A stretch of DNA of 64,000 nt, from assembly GCA_004380135.1 (NCBI GenBank), contig QXCR01000008.1, forward strand, positions 186,001-250,000, given 5' to 3'. Positions 9,395-20,097 of the stretch are shown in pieces. Position 1 is the first letter of the stretch, and the number at the start of each line of letters is the position of its first letter. The notes under the pieces are model-generated. The model saw nothing but the letters and a program-made list of their open reading frames with translations, was not told the DNA's origin and did not search any database. The translations under genes and the position numbers were made by a program. This stretch comes from Stemphylium vesicarium. Taxonomy: Eukaryota; Ascomycota; Dothideomycetes; Pleosporales; Pleosporaceae.

Positions 9395-10223
9395 ATGGCA
9401 TACTCATCTCCACGCCACTCGCAGAGTTTCTATCAGTACGACACATCGACGCCTCCGCCACCACCGCCCAAGCCGGGTCGTTCAAGTGGTACTGGAACAC
9501 CGTCGCAGGGCCCTCCATTGCCTCCACCCCCGTCTGTTCAAGCATCGGATGCGCAACAATATTCGCAAGCGCATTACCAACAGAATCCACAGGGAGGCCC
9601 GGAACAACTGGCAATTCAGCCGCCTGAAGATGGCTGGCTGCCTGATGTGCTCAAAGACAAGTCGTACGTCAACTCCTGGATGCTGACCAGCACACTACTA
9701 AGGTAATGGTAGAACCAAGGACTTGCATCATGTGCTGCAGACGCCAGAATTGCAGCATGCCATAATTCACAATCCTGAAACCACGCATCCTTCATTACCC
9801 GCATCCATCGCACCTTTGCAGGCACTGTTAGCACAGAACGTGGGCTTGGCCGAATCACTCAAGCAGCTTGAAGCACATGTTCAGCATCAGCGAGATGACG
9901 TGCAGTCGCGCTTGCTGGCGTTACGTGCTCTCGAGCGGCAGTGGAGAGCAAAGCAAAGCGAGCAAGATGAAGCACTCCGAGAATTTAGTCCACCAGCTTT
10001 GTACCAACGCCTGAGTGCTTCTGTAGGAGAACAAGAAGCTCTGTGTCGAGGGCTCGAAGAGAGTTTTCTCGAAGGCGATGGTTATGGTGGTGATGAGGCC
10101 GTCGCCAGTGACCGGGAAGTCACGGACTTTATACGGCGGCTGAGAGAGGGCCGGAAGGTGGCCTATCTTCGAGCAGAGCGCAAGGAGCGCTGGGACGAGG
10201 GCAGAGTCGGGGGTTGGCGATGA
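9395..10223 (+). CDS. vps37: VPS37-like ESCRT-I subunit (Mod(r) domain)
   Basis: Likely ESCRT-I component that helps sort ubiquitinated cargo into multivesicular bodies at endosomes. Exon 1 9395-9663, intron 9664-9712 (GTACGT...TAG), exon 2 9713-10223; 259 residues. Residues 1-75 are Pro/Gln-rich (a run of prolines in PPPPPPKPGR). The Mod(r) helical region begins with WLPDVLKDKSTKDLHHVLQ, continues as a coiled coil with HPSLPASIAPLQALL and LAESLKQLEAHV, and ends with the diagnostic DFIRRLREGRKVAYLR near the C-terminus. The ATG at 9395 is the first ATG before the proline-rich start; the open frame upstream lies in the shared promoter with sec13. Confidence 0.85.
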
Positions 10224-11463
10224 GATATGATACGCCTATCAACATGGGCCGATGCGGCGGGATCGTGACAGCGTCCGGGTGTCATCGAGCGCCCCCAACG
10301 GCGGTGTCTAGTCTGTGATAAGAATAGGTATCTATACATTTCTCAACGTCGGACTGTGCACAAGTCGTGACGGTGCTGGCAAAGGCTATGGGACATGGTT
10401 TGGAGGAGCCAAATGGCATAATCAAATTGCCATGGCATGACAGTCATGCGGCGTCGGCCTTAATGTCAGCATCGTCGGGGTCAGTTGTCAGTGTCGGAAC
10501 ATGGAAACTGTGCCCGGTGGCCTTAGGCTGTGGGCACGTGCTAATCAGTCGGCCGACGTGAATACCACTCGGCCAGCAATCTAAGATTGCAATTCAGGGG
10601 TCTTTTTCTCATCTTCATAAAAGTCACCAGCATTCGTTAGCATAGAGCTAGAGGCTGGACTCTTCTCCACGACTCATTGCCGTGAGCACTGTCCGTGGTT
10701 CACGGCTGCCGAGCTCCAGCCATTTCCCAATACGGACGACCCCTAGCGTGGGTTCCCCGTTGGGGGTGCGCAGGAGATTGCTTGCGCGATACGACGCTGA
10801 GACGCGATGGCACGCAAATGAGTTGAATGCAAGCCACCCGCTGCGGGTACTACAGACCAAGGAACGCGCCACAATGCTGGAGCTGGCGGCGTTATGCACA
10901 TCGTGGTGGAGGCAAATGAGCACCGGAGTTTTTCCTGAGCGCCTCACGGAGTGTTTCACGTCCTCAGGCATTGCGCCCACCTCCACATGGCACGTCAGCT
11001 GCCCGCCGGAGCGCGCGACATGTGAAAATCAACACCACGACCAATCTTCAAGTCGAGCATGTTCCCCGAATCACGCACATGTCCGTAGCCCCGACGTCGA
11101 ACCGCGAGCCGCTCACAAGACGAGCATCTTGGCCACGGGCTGCCATTGGCCGGGTAAAAAAGTGTACCTGCAGAGGCGGACGCCGCCCCTGGCGCGGCTC
11201 GCTCCACTCAAGCAGCGCGAACCGCCCATCACGGCCAGGACGGCGTGGATGAGCGCCTGGATTCGACCAATTCAAGCCCTGCGATCTGCCCAGAGACCCA
11301 GAGAGACCCAGAGAGACCCAGAGACCCCCTTCTCCGGCTCTTGTGCCTGACCTCGCTAGCGAGCTCCCCTTTACAAGCAACCGTCTTTGGCGACTCTCCA
11401 CCTCCCATCTGCGCTCATCATTTGTGCAAGGCCATGTCTATCGTGGGGGAATAACACGAGAAT
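10224..11463. other. intergenic region with short tandem repeat
   Basis: 1.2 kb without a supported gene. A 222-codon ORF at 10682-11350 has biased, non-protein-like composition and overlapping ORFs on the other strand, so I leave it out. A tandem AGAGACCC/CAGAGAGACC repeat occurs at about 11290-11328. The last 100 bases are C/T-rich and probably carry the promoter and leader of the coiled-coil gene. Confidence 0.5.
11290..11328 (+). repeat. tandem AGAGACCCAG minisatellite
   Basis: About four imperfect copies of a 9-10 base unit (CAGAGAGACC / CAGAGACCC) directly joined. Confidence 0.8.
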
Positions 11464-14400
11464 ATGCAAACTGTCCAAGCGTCCACCGAGGACGCGCATC
11501 CTCCCCAAGCCTCGCCGCCACACCAAAAGGGCTCCTCCCTGGCCTCAATTGCTGTCTCGTCTTTTGCTGCCTTTCGGTCGCAAACTCCCCCCTCTGCTGC
11601 TCCCGCCCTTCTCCAGTCGCCAGTCCGGAGAAAGCCCCTGCCCGCCGATTCACCTGTAGTTGGTCGTTACTCTGTCGATCCCTCCAATAGCCCATTGAGT
11701 ACTATAGCACTCAAAAACAAACCATTGCCTGCCAAACCAGCATCCTCCGACGATACTCCACTCTCATCACCCGTCAGCGACCAAGATCTCTTTGTGCCTC
11801 GGAATCTCGACGAGTAAGTCACCACCGTCCCTGTTCGTGCCTTCCCTGCAGCTGACACCTCGTATAGCAACCCACATGGTAGGACCCCTCTAACGGGAAC
11901 CACGCCTCGATTGCCACATTCGTCACGTACAGGCTCTGTCGTTGTCGCGGAGCGAGGCCTTACTGCTGCCGACCCACCCGCCCCGAGGCATGATCGACCA
12001 GCCAGCAGCGTCCATCCCCAGCGACAAAGTAGAACCGAGGCGCTGAGGGCTTTTGGCATCAGGGGAGCACACGCCCGGTCTCCTACTATGCCCGATATGC
12101 CATTGTACTCCAACGACACGCAACCCCCAGACCTCAAACTGGACGTGGACGGTGTTACCGACGACTTCATGGACGACTACTCTTACGGCGAGGACGACTC
12201 GCGTACAAAACAAAACAACAAGCCCAAGTCACCGGGAGGAGGCTTCACCTCCTTCTTTGGCTGGAACTCACGGCCGCAGAATGGCCCCGAGTCACCAGCG
12301 ACCGCCTTTTCAGAACATTCTGGGGCTCCGGACTCCCCGCGCTACAATAAATCCAGCATCTCTTCCAAGGCCAAGCCAAACGGCCTGGACATACCCGCTG
12401 CCAACTCCCTCGGCTCTTACTTCAATGTCCCGGGAACCCCCCTCCTATCGCATTCGCCCCAGATGAATGCTCACGTCGAGGAGCTGGAGCGCGAGCTGCG
12501 CGAGGTGGCTTCAGAGCTGGCTGCCTCAATTCAGAGGGAAATGGAGCTAGAGGATGAGGTTGAGCGCTGGAAGGCTGAGAGCTCCACTAACTTGTCTGAC
12601 AATCGACGGACTAGCGACTACTACTCAGACTCCGGTACAAGCTCTATTCGATTTCCCATCACCGATCCTGAAAGCAAGCTCGAAGAGTTGGACACACAAC
12701 GCAGGAAAGCCGAACAAGAGCGCGCTTCTCTCAAGGTGCTCATGGCAGAACGCTTACAAGAAGAGCTCCGTCGGCGCAGAGATCTAGAAGAACAAGTACA
12801 ACAGCTTGAAGATCAGGTCACCGATAATTCGAGAGCAGGTTCAGTCGTTGAGACACCCAAGGTCAAAGAGCTTTCCCAATCACTCGAAGATGCCAAGAGG
12901 CGTCTTGCTGAAGAACGACAAGTCAAGGAAAACTTTGAGGACCTTTTGGCGGCGCTTCGCGAAGAGCTCGAGAAGCATCGCAACGAGGCCGACAACCTCC
13001 GAGACGAAGTTGTTCCACAGCTCAGGGCGCGGCTTGAAGCCTTGGAGTCTGACGCCGCCGACACTGAAAAGCTCGTATACGAGTCCAGTCGCATGCAACA
13101 AGAGATACAACAACTACGAACGGAGAATGAGTCGCTCGTCAGCCAGCGAATACAGCAGCAGCAAGCGCCACAACCCGTTCAGTTCCAGTCAATCGCAGAG
13201 GAGGCAGACATTGCACCTCTTCCGAACCTACGGGTTGGTTTGACGCGCTCGAACTCCCTGGCTCGCAGCTCAGCTGGATTAAATTCCAAAAGAGGTTCAC
13301 TGTCTCGGTCGAACTCGGTCAAGCACACATCAGGTGACATGTCTCCTGTGAGTGCGCCAACCGTTAGCAACCCAATGAAGGAATTAGAGGAACAGCGAGA
13401 TGCGCTCCACAAGGCGCTGAAGCACTTACTCCAGCGACAAGAATTACAACAAAAGGAGTTCCTGCGCCGTATCAAGGAGGTAGAGGCCGAAAGAGACGCT
13501 GCCCTCAACCTCACCCCAAGACGAACCGCATTCCACAAGGAGGTCACAGGCCTTCGACGGGAAGTCAACTCTCTCCGACGTCGTGCAGATGAGGCACTCG
13601 AACAGAAGTGGCAATGCGAGAAGGGTCTGGGAGGATTGCGAATGGACTTGGACCGCGCTCAGCAAGAGACCGGTTCGCTCCGTGAGCTTCTCCGAGAACA
13701 CGACATCAGTATACCAGAGATTCGCATAGAGAACGAACCCCTTGCCTTGGACAAGGCCTACAACGAGCTCCGAACCACCCATGCGCTCTCACTGGCTCGC
13801 GTCCAACAACTGGAGTCGAGCAACGAAGACTCGCTCGGCGCCGCTAGTGCCGAAGCAGAGAGGACGTTGGACTTGTTGAAGCAAAGTATCTCTGACGCCG
13901 AGGCCGAGCGCGATTACGCACAAAACGAAGCCGAGCAATACCGCCAACAAGCCCGTGCTCTGCAACAGTCTGAGATTGACCACCTCGGCAAAGAGCAGAA
14001 GCTTAGCAGCGAGCTATTTGCTGCGGCCACCCGAATGGATGAGCTCTCTGACAAGATTCAGGAGCAGCTCAAGGCCAACAGCGCTCTGCGAAGACGCCTT
14101 ACTGAAGCTATTGCTCGTGGAGAGCAGGAGCAACAGAAGTCGACACAGCAAATTGTCATGCTCGAAAAGAGGCTCAAGGCGGCCGAAGATAAGGTCATGC
14201 TCGCCCAACAGTCATCCGAAGACGCTATTGCTCGTCACGAAGATGAGGTACAAGCCATCAAGGAGAGCCACACTAACCACCTCCGCCGCGTCAAGTCTGG
14301 ACTACTCAGTCCCGCTGCTTTCTCACCCAAGCTACCTACATCCCCAGTCTTTTCACAAAGATCGCCCCGTCTCGACATGACAACAAGCGGACCGGCCATG

Positions 14401-14690
14401 ACGCTTGCTGAAGCTAGCAAGACGGAGATGCTCGAGAAGCGTGTTGAGGAGCTGGAGAAGGCGCTCCGCGATGCTGACCACGAGATGGAAGAAGTCGTCG
14501 GTCGTATGAACACGGCCCAGATGGAGGTTGCAGACCTGCAGTTTGAGAGGTAAGTTCTTTGAACACGAGTATGCTGTTATGATACTAATTTGGCTATAGG
14601 GACGAGGCCATGAGGCTGACCAGAGGTCTGCAAGCTGAGATTCTCGCCGAGCGGGAGAAGGTCAAGGCCTTGATGGCTGTGACCGCGTAG
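11464..14690 (+). CDS. Large coiled-coil protein of unknown function
   Basis: Three exons: 11464-11813, 11868-14549 and 14600-14690, separated by introns of 54 and 50 nt with GTAAGT donors; 1040 residues. Residues 1-320 are Ser/Pro-rich and probably disordered, with proline motifs such as RRKPLPAD and NKPLPAKP that could bind SH3 domains. From about residue 320 to 1030 the protein is almost entirely heptad-rich coiled coil (for example EELERELREVASELAAS, EEVQQ-type Glu/Gln/Leu segments), broken by Ser-rich linkers such as SLARSSAGLNSKRGSLSRSNS with likely phosphosites. This resembles fungal proteins annotated only as 'M protein repeat' or SMC-like coiled coil. A cytoskeletal or septum/cell-tip scaffold role is a guess. 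I do not recognise an orthologue with a defined name. Confidence 0.8.
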
Positions 14691-15752
14691 AGCGACTTGA
14701 TGAGACTGCGGCACCCGATCATCACCTAACGTCTTCAATTCGTCAACTTGCTCGATATTATCGTATCGTTTTCGGGATATTGTCTTTTTACATGCTTGGC
14801 GTTTACCGAGGGGCTATCGCATTTACACGGGTGCCACGATCCTACGCATACTACACTTCACACTAACATATATTGTCTTATCACAAACTTGTGGCCGTTG
14901 CTGGCCTTGTCTTTTGTTTTTATACCCGTCGGCGGTGCAGCGTTACACGGCCTTTCGTTCGTTGGGTGAGAGGCGGTTTGGATTGGAGCCGCGGGCTCGT
15001 CTTGGATGGTCTTGTACCCTCGCTTAGCGCTGTCATGTTGTAGCTGTACTATAATGGTGTAATGGATCATGGTCCAACGTTGATCAATCGATGTCTTACT
15101 CTATCGACTATTTGGTGGTAGCGACGTGCCACTCGACGTGTGACTGACTACCTAGGTATCGGCTCTGTGTCGCTACCGAATGCATGGAAAAGCAGTGCCG
15201 CTGTGGCACTGGACACGCTACTTCCCCGCGTGGCTGCTTTTGCTAGTCACTCTGTATGCCAATATGTTCCCCATTGGGCTGACGTGACGGCAGTGTCGTA
15301 TCGATAGCGATGCACCACGCCGGCGCCATGGCTTGCCTGCAAGGTTACCGGACCCGCGCCGTCCTGACCGGACTCGGCGCGGGAAGAAGCAAAAGGGATA
15401 ACCAACAGGCCGCGAGCATGTGAGCCGAGTCGGGCATGGGTGCCTGAAACGCAGTGAGTAACTGGCAGTGTTCAAGTTCCCCGCCCGCGGTTGGTCCCTG
15501 CACCCTAAACTTATCCCTGACCAAGCTACTGCGGCAGTCCCCAGCACTTCCCTCCCCTTGCCAGCAGTGCGCTGAAGAATCCTCTACAATCGCCGTGCAT
15601 CTTATCCAAGTCTGTGAGAGTGCGGCACCGCAATCCCTCGCACCCAAGCTTTTCGCCGCCGGTGTGCATAGTCTCGTGCGCTACTGCTACTACTTGACAC
15701 CCAACATCCACTACACCGACTCCCCCCTCGGACCCGATTGCGGACGCCCACG
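14691..15752. other. intergenic region, promoter of the NDR kinase gene
   Basis: 1.06 kb without a supported gene. The part from about 15470 to 15750 is C-rich and probably the long leader of the kinase gene, as in cot-1 genes of other moulds. No clear element seen elsewhere. Confidence 0.5.
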
Positions 15753-17856
15753 ATGAACAACAACAACAACAACCAGCAGTCCAACCGGCTGCAGCTGAAC
15801 TTTGGCTTCGGCAACGGCAACCAGAACAACCAGTACCAGCAGGAAGCCGGCCGAGCATTTCCCACGACGCCCTCGACGTTCCCGCAACCTGTATACCCCA
15901 ACCAGGCCGGCCAGCAAGAGGTCTGGGGCGCCCAGCAGCAGGGCAATGGCTACGCCGGCGGTGGGGGCTACTTCCAGAACCCCTACCAGCAGGCACAGTA
16001 CCAAGGACAGCAGGGAAACCTCCAGGCCCCGGGCAGCCAGCGCTTCGACCAAAGTGCCAATGGCCTGGCCCAGCAACTGTCGCACCAACATCTCGGGGGT
16101 GGTAGCGGCCGCTCAGGCAGTCCCTATGGCCGACAAGGCTCGCCGAACCCTTCGCGTCCCCGCACAGCAGACAACCGAGGAGGCTACAGCTATGGAAGCC
16201 AGGGTGGCGGCTCTGGGCCCCGACAACAGTCGCTATACGATGAAGAAGCTCCGCAAAGGAACCCGAGCAAATACTCGGAGAATGTCGAGAAGCAGGCCAT
16301 GGTCTCCAAGAGCCTCATCAACACCTTCTTCAAGGATAGTGTCCAGCGCGCACGCGACAGGAACCAGAGGTAGCAGTCGCCCGTTCTCTCTAATTCCACG
16401 TAACTAACCTTGGCACAGAGCGCTCGAACTCGAAGCTCTTATGAAGGAGCCCTCCATCTCTGACAGCCGAAAGGTCAGCAAGGAGAACAACATGCGCCGC
16501 GCCGAAGTCGAATACCTACGCTTCCTGCGAACAAAAGAGAAGCCCGAAAATTTCTCGACGCTCAAGATTATCGGCAAGGGTGCTTTTGGAGAGGTCAAGC
16601 TGGTTCAGCGACGCAACGATGGCAAGATCTACGCCCTCAAGTCGCTCGTCAAGCAGGAAATGGTAGGCAACCCTGACAAATCGACCATCTCGGCCACGAT
16701 GCTGACTCCAAGCAGTTCAAAAAAGACCAGTTGGCTCACGTACGGTCAGAACGTGACATTCTCGCCGAGTCTGACAGTCCATGGGTTGTCAAGCTGCACA
16801 CCACATTCCAGGACAACACCTTTCTCTACATGCTCATGGAGTTCTTGCCAGGTGGTGATCTGATGACCATGCTCATCAAGTACGAGATTTTCACAGAAGA
16901 CATTACTCGTTTCTACATGGCCGAAATCACACTTGCGATAGAAGCCGTCCACAAGCTTGGGTTCATACACCGGTATGTACTTCACGGTCAAACTTGAGAC
17001 GGTCTTACTAACAGCCCCAAGTGACATCAAGCCCGATAACATCCTCCTCGACCGAGGCGGCCACATTAAGCTGACAGATTTCGGTCTTTCCACTGGTTTC
17101 CACAAAGAGCACGACGCCGGATACTACAAGAAGCTGCTCGCTGGCGGCGCACACAAGTCGAACCGTGACAACAGACAGTCAATGAACCTGGACCAAATCC
17201 AACTGACAGTCAGCAACCGTACCCAGATCAACACATGGCGTAAGTCTCGTCGACAACTCGCCTACTCTACCGTCGGTACACCCGACTACATTGCACCAGA
17301 AATCTTTAGCGGCCAAGGTTACGACTACAGCTGTGATTGGTGGTCCGTGGGTACTATCATGTTTGAATGTCTTATTGGCTGGCCACCGTTCTGTGCTGAG
17401 GAGCCTCACGACACATACCGCAAGATTGTCGACTGGCCACGCAACCTACACTTCCCTCCAGACCAACAACTCGGTGCCGAGGCCGAAGACTTTGTTCGAC
17501 GGTATGTTTTACCCGTATCACCACCCAACCCCTTCCAAAGCTAACGAATCCATAGACTCATCTGTGACGCTGACCACCGTCTCGGTCGCATCGGTGGCGC
17601 CAATGAAATCAAGCAGCACCCCTTCTTCCGGGGCGTATCATGGGACGGTCTGCGCCGCATCCGCGCGCCTTTCGAACCCAAGCTGCAGTCCAACATTGAC
17701 ACACAATACTTCCCCATCGACGAAATTGACCAGAACGACACGTCGGCTGCGTACAGGGCGCAGGCGGCACAGCAGGGCGATGACGAATACGCGACTAGCT
17801 TGCCGTTCATCGGGTATACGTACAAGCGATTCGATGCTTTCCGCGGAACCTCGTAG
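15753..17856 (+). CDS. cot-1: COT-1/Orb6-type NDR (AGC) protein kinase
   Basis: Ser/Thr kinase of the NDR/LATS family, which with Mob2 controls polar tip growth and branching in hyphae. Five exons: 15753-16369, 16419-16662, 16716-16972, 17022-17501, 17556-17856; four introns of 49-54 nt; 632 residues. Residues 1-200 are Asn/Gln/Gly-rich. The N-terminal regulatory region (QAMVSKSLINTFFKD to the arginine-rich helix) binds Mob. The kinase core shows IIGKGAFGEV (P-loop), YALKSL (catalytic Lys), HRDIKPDN (catalytic loop), LTDFGLS (DFG), an activation segment with the NDR insert and AYSTVGTPDYIAPE, and the C-terminal hydrophobic motif FIGYTYKRF. The in-frame TTG at 15738 is not the start; ATG 15753 is. 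Confidence 0.95.
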
Positions 17857-18617
17857 TGTAGAACTTCACATATATGTGTATATGTATTTTCCCATATCAA
17901 AACACGTGTAGTAGATGGGCTGCATGCAAGAACTTTTCATCATCTTCCACATTCCTCGTCTTCTTTTTCCGGGTCTCGTCCACAAGAGTTGACGACCTCG
18001 AATTCAATCATACTTGCCCTTATTTATCAAGTCGACAGCATGTTCTTTGAGGTCTGTGTGGTGCGCGCGTGGAATTTGACATATGCAAGGGGAGGATAAG
18101 CAGTAATCAAGCTTCCTGGGGAGGGGGGTGGCATTCTTTTCTCTTGGATCCGGGAAGGAGTAGGCGAGTTTGGAGGTGAAAGGGTTGGATGGATATGGCT
18201 ATGTTCAAGGTCTGCAATCAAAGAAGAAGGGATCATTTTGAAAGCCTCATAACCGTGGTCTTGCTGATATGTGGTGTGCTTGCATGCATGGCATTTCTGA
18301 TGCCTCTGTTCAACTCGGCACCTGCTAGAATAGAAGAGAGACAATTACTCTCGCGCTCCCATCGATTGAACTGGTATATGCATATCACCCTTCCCTGAGC
18401 TGTGCTGTGATTTTCTTGCCCTGAAACCCCTCCAAATGCGCGTCTTTCTGGGCATCTTCATCTTTACCGGGGATTTCCAGCCTTCCTCATCCACCGTAAC
18501 TTCCTTTGTTCTGGTATATCGCTCAAAGTGATTTTTTTGTTCGCTTTCTCAGAGTATCTCGGCGCTCATTCTCTGCGGGTGGGAAAGCTGCGCGGCGTGA
18601 GAAATGGAGGGAGAAGC
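17857..18617. other. intergenic region between convergent genes
   Basis: 760 bases between the stop of the kinase gene and the stop of the RPABC4 gene. No gene seen; A/T-rich 3' UTR-like sequence directly after the kinase stop. Confidence 0.5.
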
Positions 18618-19055
18618 TCATCGTGCCTCGAACTGAACCATACTATCAAGCGCGTTAGCTCGAGTCCCTCATACACCTCATTTCATCTTTCTTCTCAAGA
18701 CCTGTCCTACCCCTCTACACCACCGCTTCTCTCCCTTCTCCTTCGTTCTCTCGTCCCCCATACCTCCTCCTCCTCCCCCCCCTCTTCTTCTTCTTCTTCT
18801 TCTTCTTCTTCTCCTCCAATACCCAGCTCTGACCCCAGAAATCAAACTTACAGCTCAGACTTACCGGTTCGTCCTCTGCTTATAGAGCACACGATGACCG
18901 CAGTTCCTGCAGCGGATCGGCTCGCCACGCTTCAGCGGGACGTCCATGTCGCAGTCGCCGCACTTGTAGTGCACTGTACGCGCGTTTGCGTCGACGGTCG
19001 AGGCCGTGGGTTCGCCGCCTGTTGCGGTTTGCGAGGGGTTGTATGCTTGCGACAT
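18618..19055 (-). CDS. rpc10: RPABC4 (Rpb12/Rpc10), shared RNA polymerase I-III subunit
   Basis: Small zinc-binding subunit common to RNA polymerases I, II and III. Exon 1 is 19055-18865, intron 18864-18643 (222 nt, GTAAGT...TAG), exon 2 18642-18618, only 25 nt. The 71-residue protein has the C4 zinc site as YKCGDCDMD and IRCRNCGHR, then VLYKQRTNR, and the short last exon encodes MVQFEAR, which is the invariant C-terminus of this family. Without exon 2 the ORF would end wrongly after TNR. The intron carries a long CTT/AAG trinucleotide repeat (about 18783-18812). Confidence 0.95.
18783..18812 (+). repeat. (CTT)n microsatellite in the RPABC4 intron
   Basis: About ten uninterrupted TTC/CTT units in a wider C/T-rich tract. 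On the transcribed (minus) strand it reads as an AAG/GAA repeat within the 222-nt intron. Confidence 0.95.
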
Positions 19056-20097
19056 CTGGGGTCGTGGGGTGGCAATAGGTGCGCGAAGGCGGGAAGGTGG
19101 GTTTAGCGGTGGTAAGTGGTGTTTTGGGGGTGTGGGTGTGGAAGGTTGGGTGGTGGATAAAGAGGGTATGGGATCAAGGGCAGAAAGTTTGGAGTGTCGG
19201 TCGGTGATGGAATGGAATGCTTGGGCGGAAAACCGAGGCGCGATGGCACGTGCTGCGTTGGCTTATCGATAACGCATTACGACTGCCTAGTGCTAGCCTG
19301 TGCCGGCATCTATTCTACCTGCAACGTTCGCGGCTGCTCCGCTATTACACAATTTGGACACAATCACGAATGTTTCCCAAACACCCCACATTCCGATGAT
19401 AGACTTATTACCGATAAGATTACCCATCACACTGAGCCTCCAGGCCACAATGGTTGAGGACTTGACGGCAACCACAAGGCTGTGCTAGCTTGGATCTTAC
19501 CGTTTCCGAGTCGTCTCCTTCCAAGGCTGGACGTGGGCGTGCAAGGAGAAGCGCGCTTTGACATGTCCCGATATCTTGATCCAAAAGGGCTGTAATATTT
19601 TTATCGGCATAGCCGCACCTGCCTTGTAGAACAAGGCTACCTAGATATGCGGAAGGCCCCACCTCTTCGCTTCTTGAAGAAGAGGCTTCCATCAACTTCT
19701 AACTTTTACAATTTCCTACCCTACTGTCAACCCGGATACATCGAGCCTTCAATTCTAACAGTCTCACTTTTCGCCATGGCGAGGGTGGTGAAGAAAAAAC
19801 TCAGCCTGCAATCTGCATTCGCAAGCGCCGGGGCGTTGCCGTTCTACACGCATAGCGACCTCATGGCGAATGGTATGTGTTGCATAGATATCATGCAGAT
19901 TGTCAAACAAGGCTGAGTCTACCCCGCCTCGTTGTGATGGCTATATGTATGCAGCGCCTGCTGCTTACGGCTGAAGCCTGACTGACATGAACCACCACCG
20001 TAGTCTCCAAGCTTGCTTTTCCGCTGCAACTCCCTGATCTCTAGCCCTGCATGTAGCTCAGTGTTATCACGATTCAGCCATTTTCTGCGCCATCAAG
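19056..20097. other. intergenic region
   Basis: About 1 kb with the RPABC4 promoter on the left and the leader of the decayed NACHT gene on the right. A very short possible two-exon ORF (19776-20043) is discussed under rejected items. No other element seen. Confidence 0.45.

Noticed and set aside
10682..11350. 222-codon plus-strand ORF between vps37 and the coiled-coil gene
   Set aside because: Arg/Ser/Pro-biased, no domain, ORFs on the opposite strand of equal quality, and a tandem repeat at its 3' end. No splice pattern improves it.
19776..20043. Possible tiny two-exon gene (MARVVKKKLSLQSAFASAG..., GTATGT donor at 19874)
   Set aside because: Would give only about 45 residues with no recognised family; the donor and acceptor are plausible but too little supports it.
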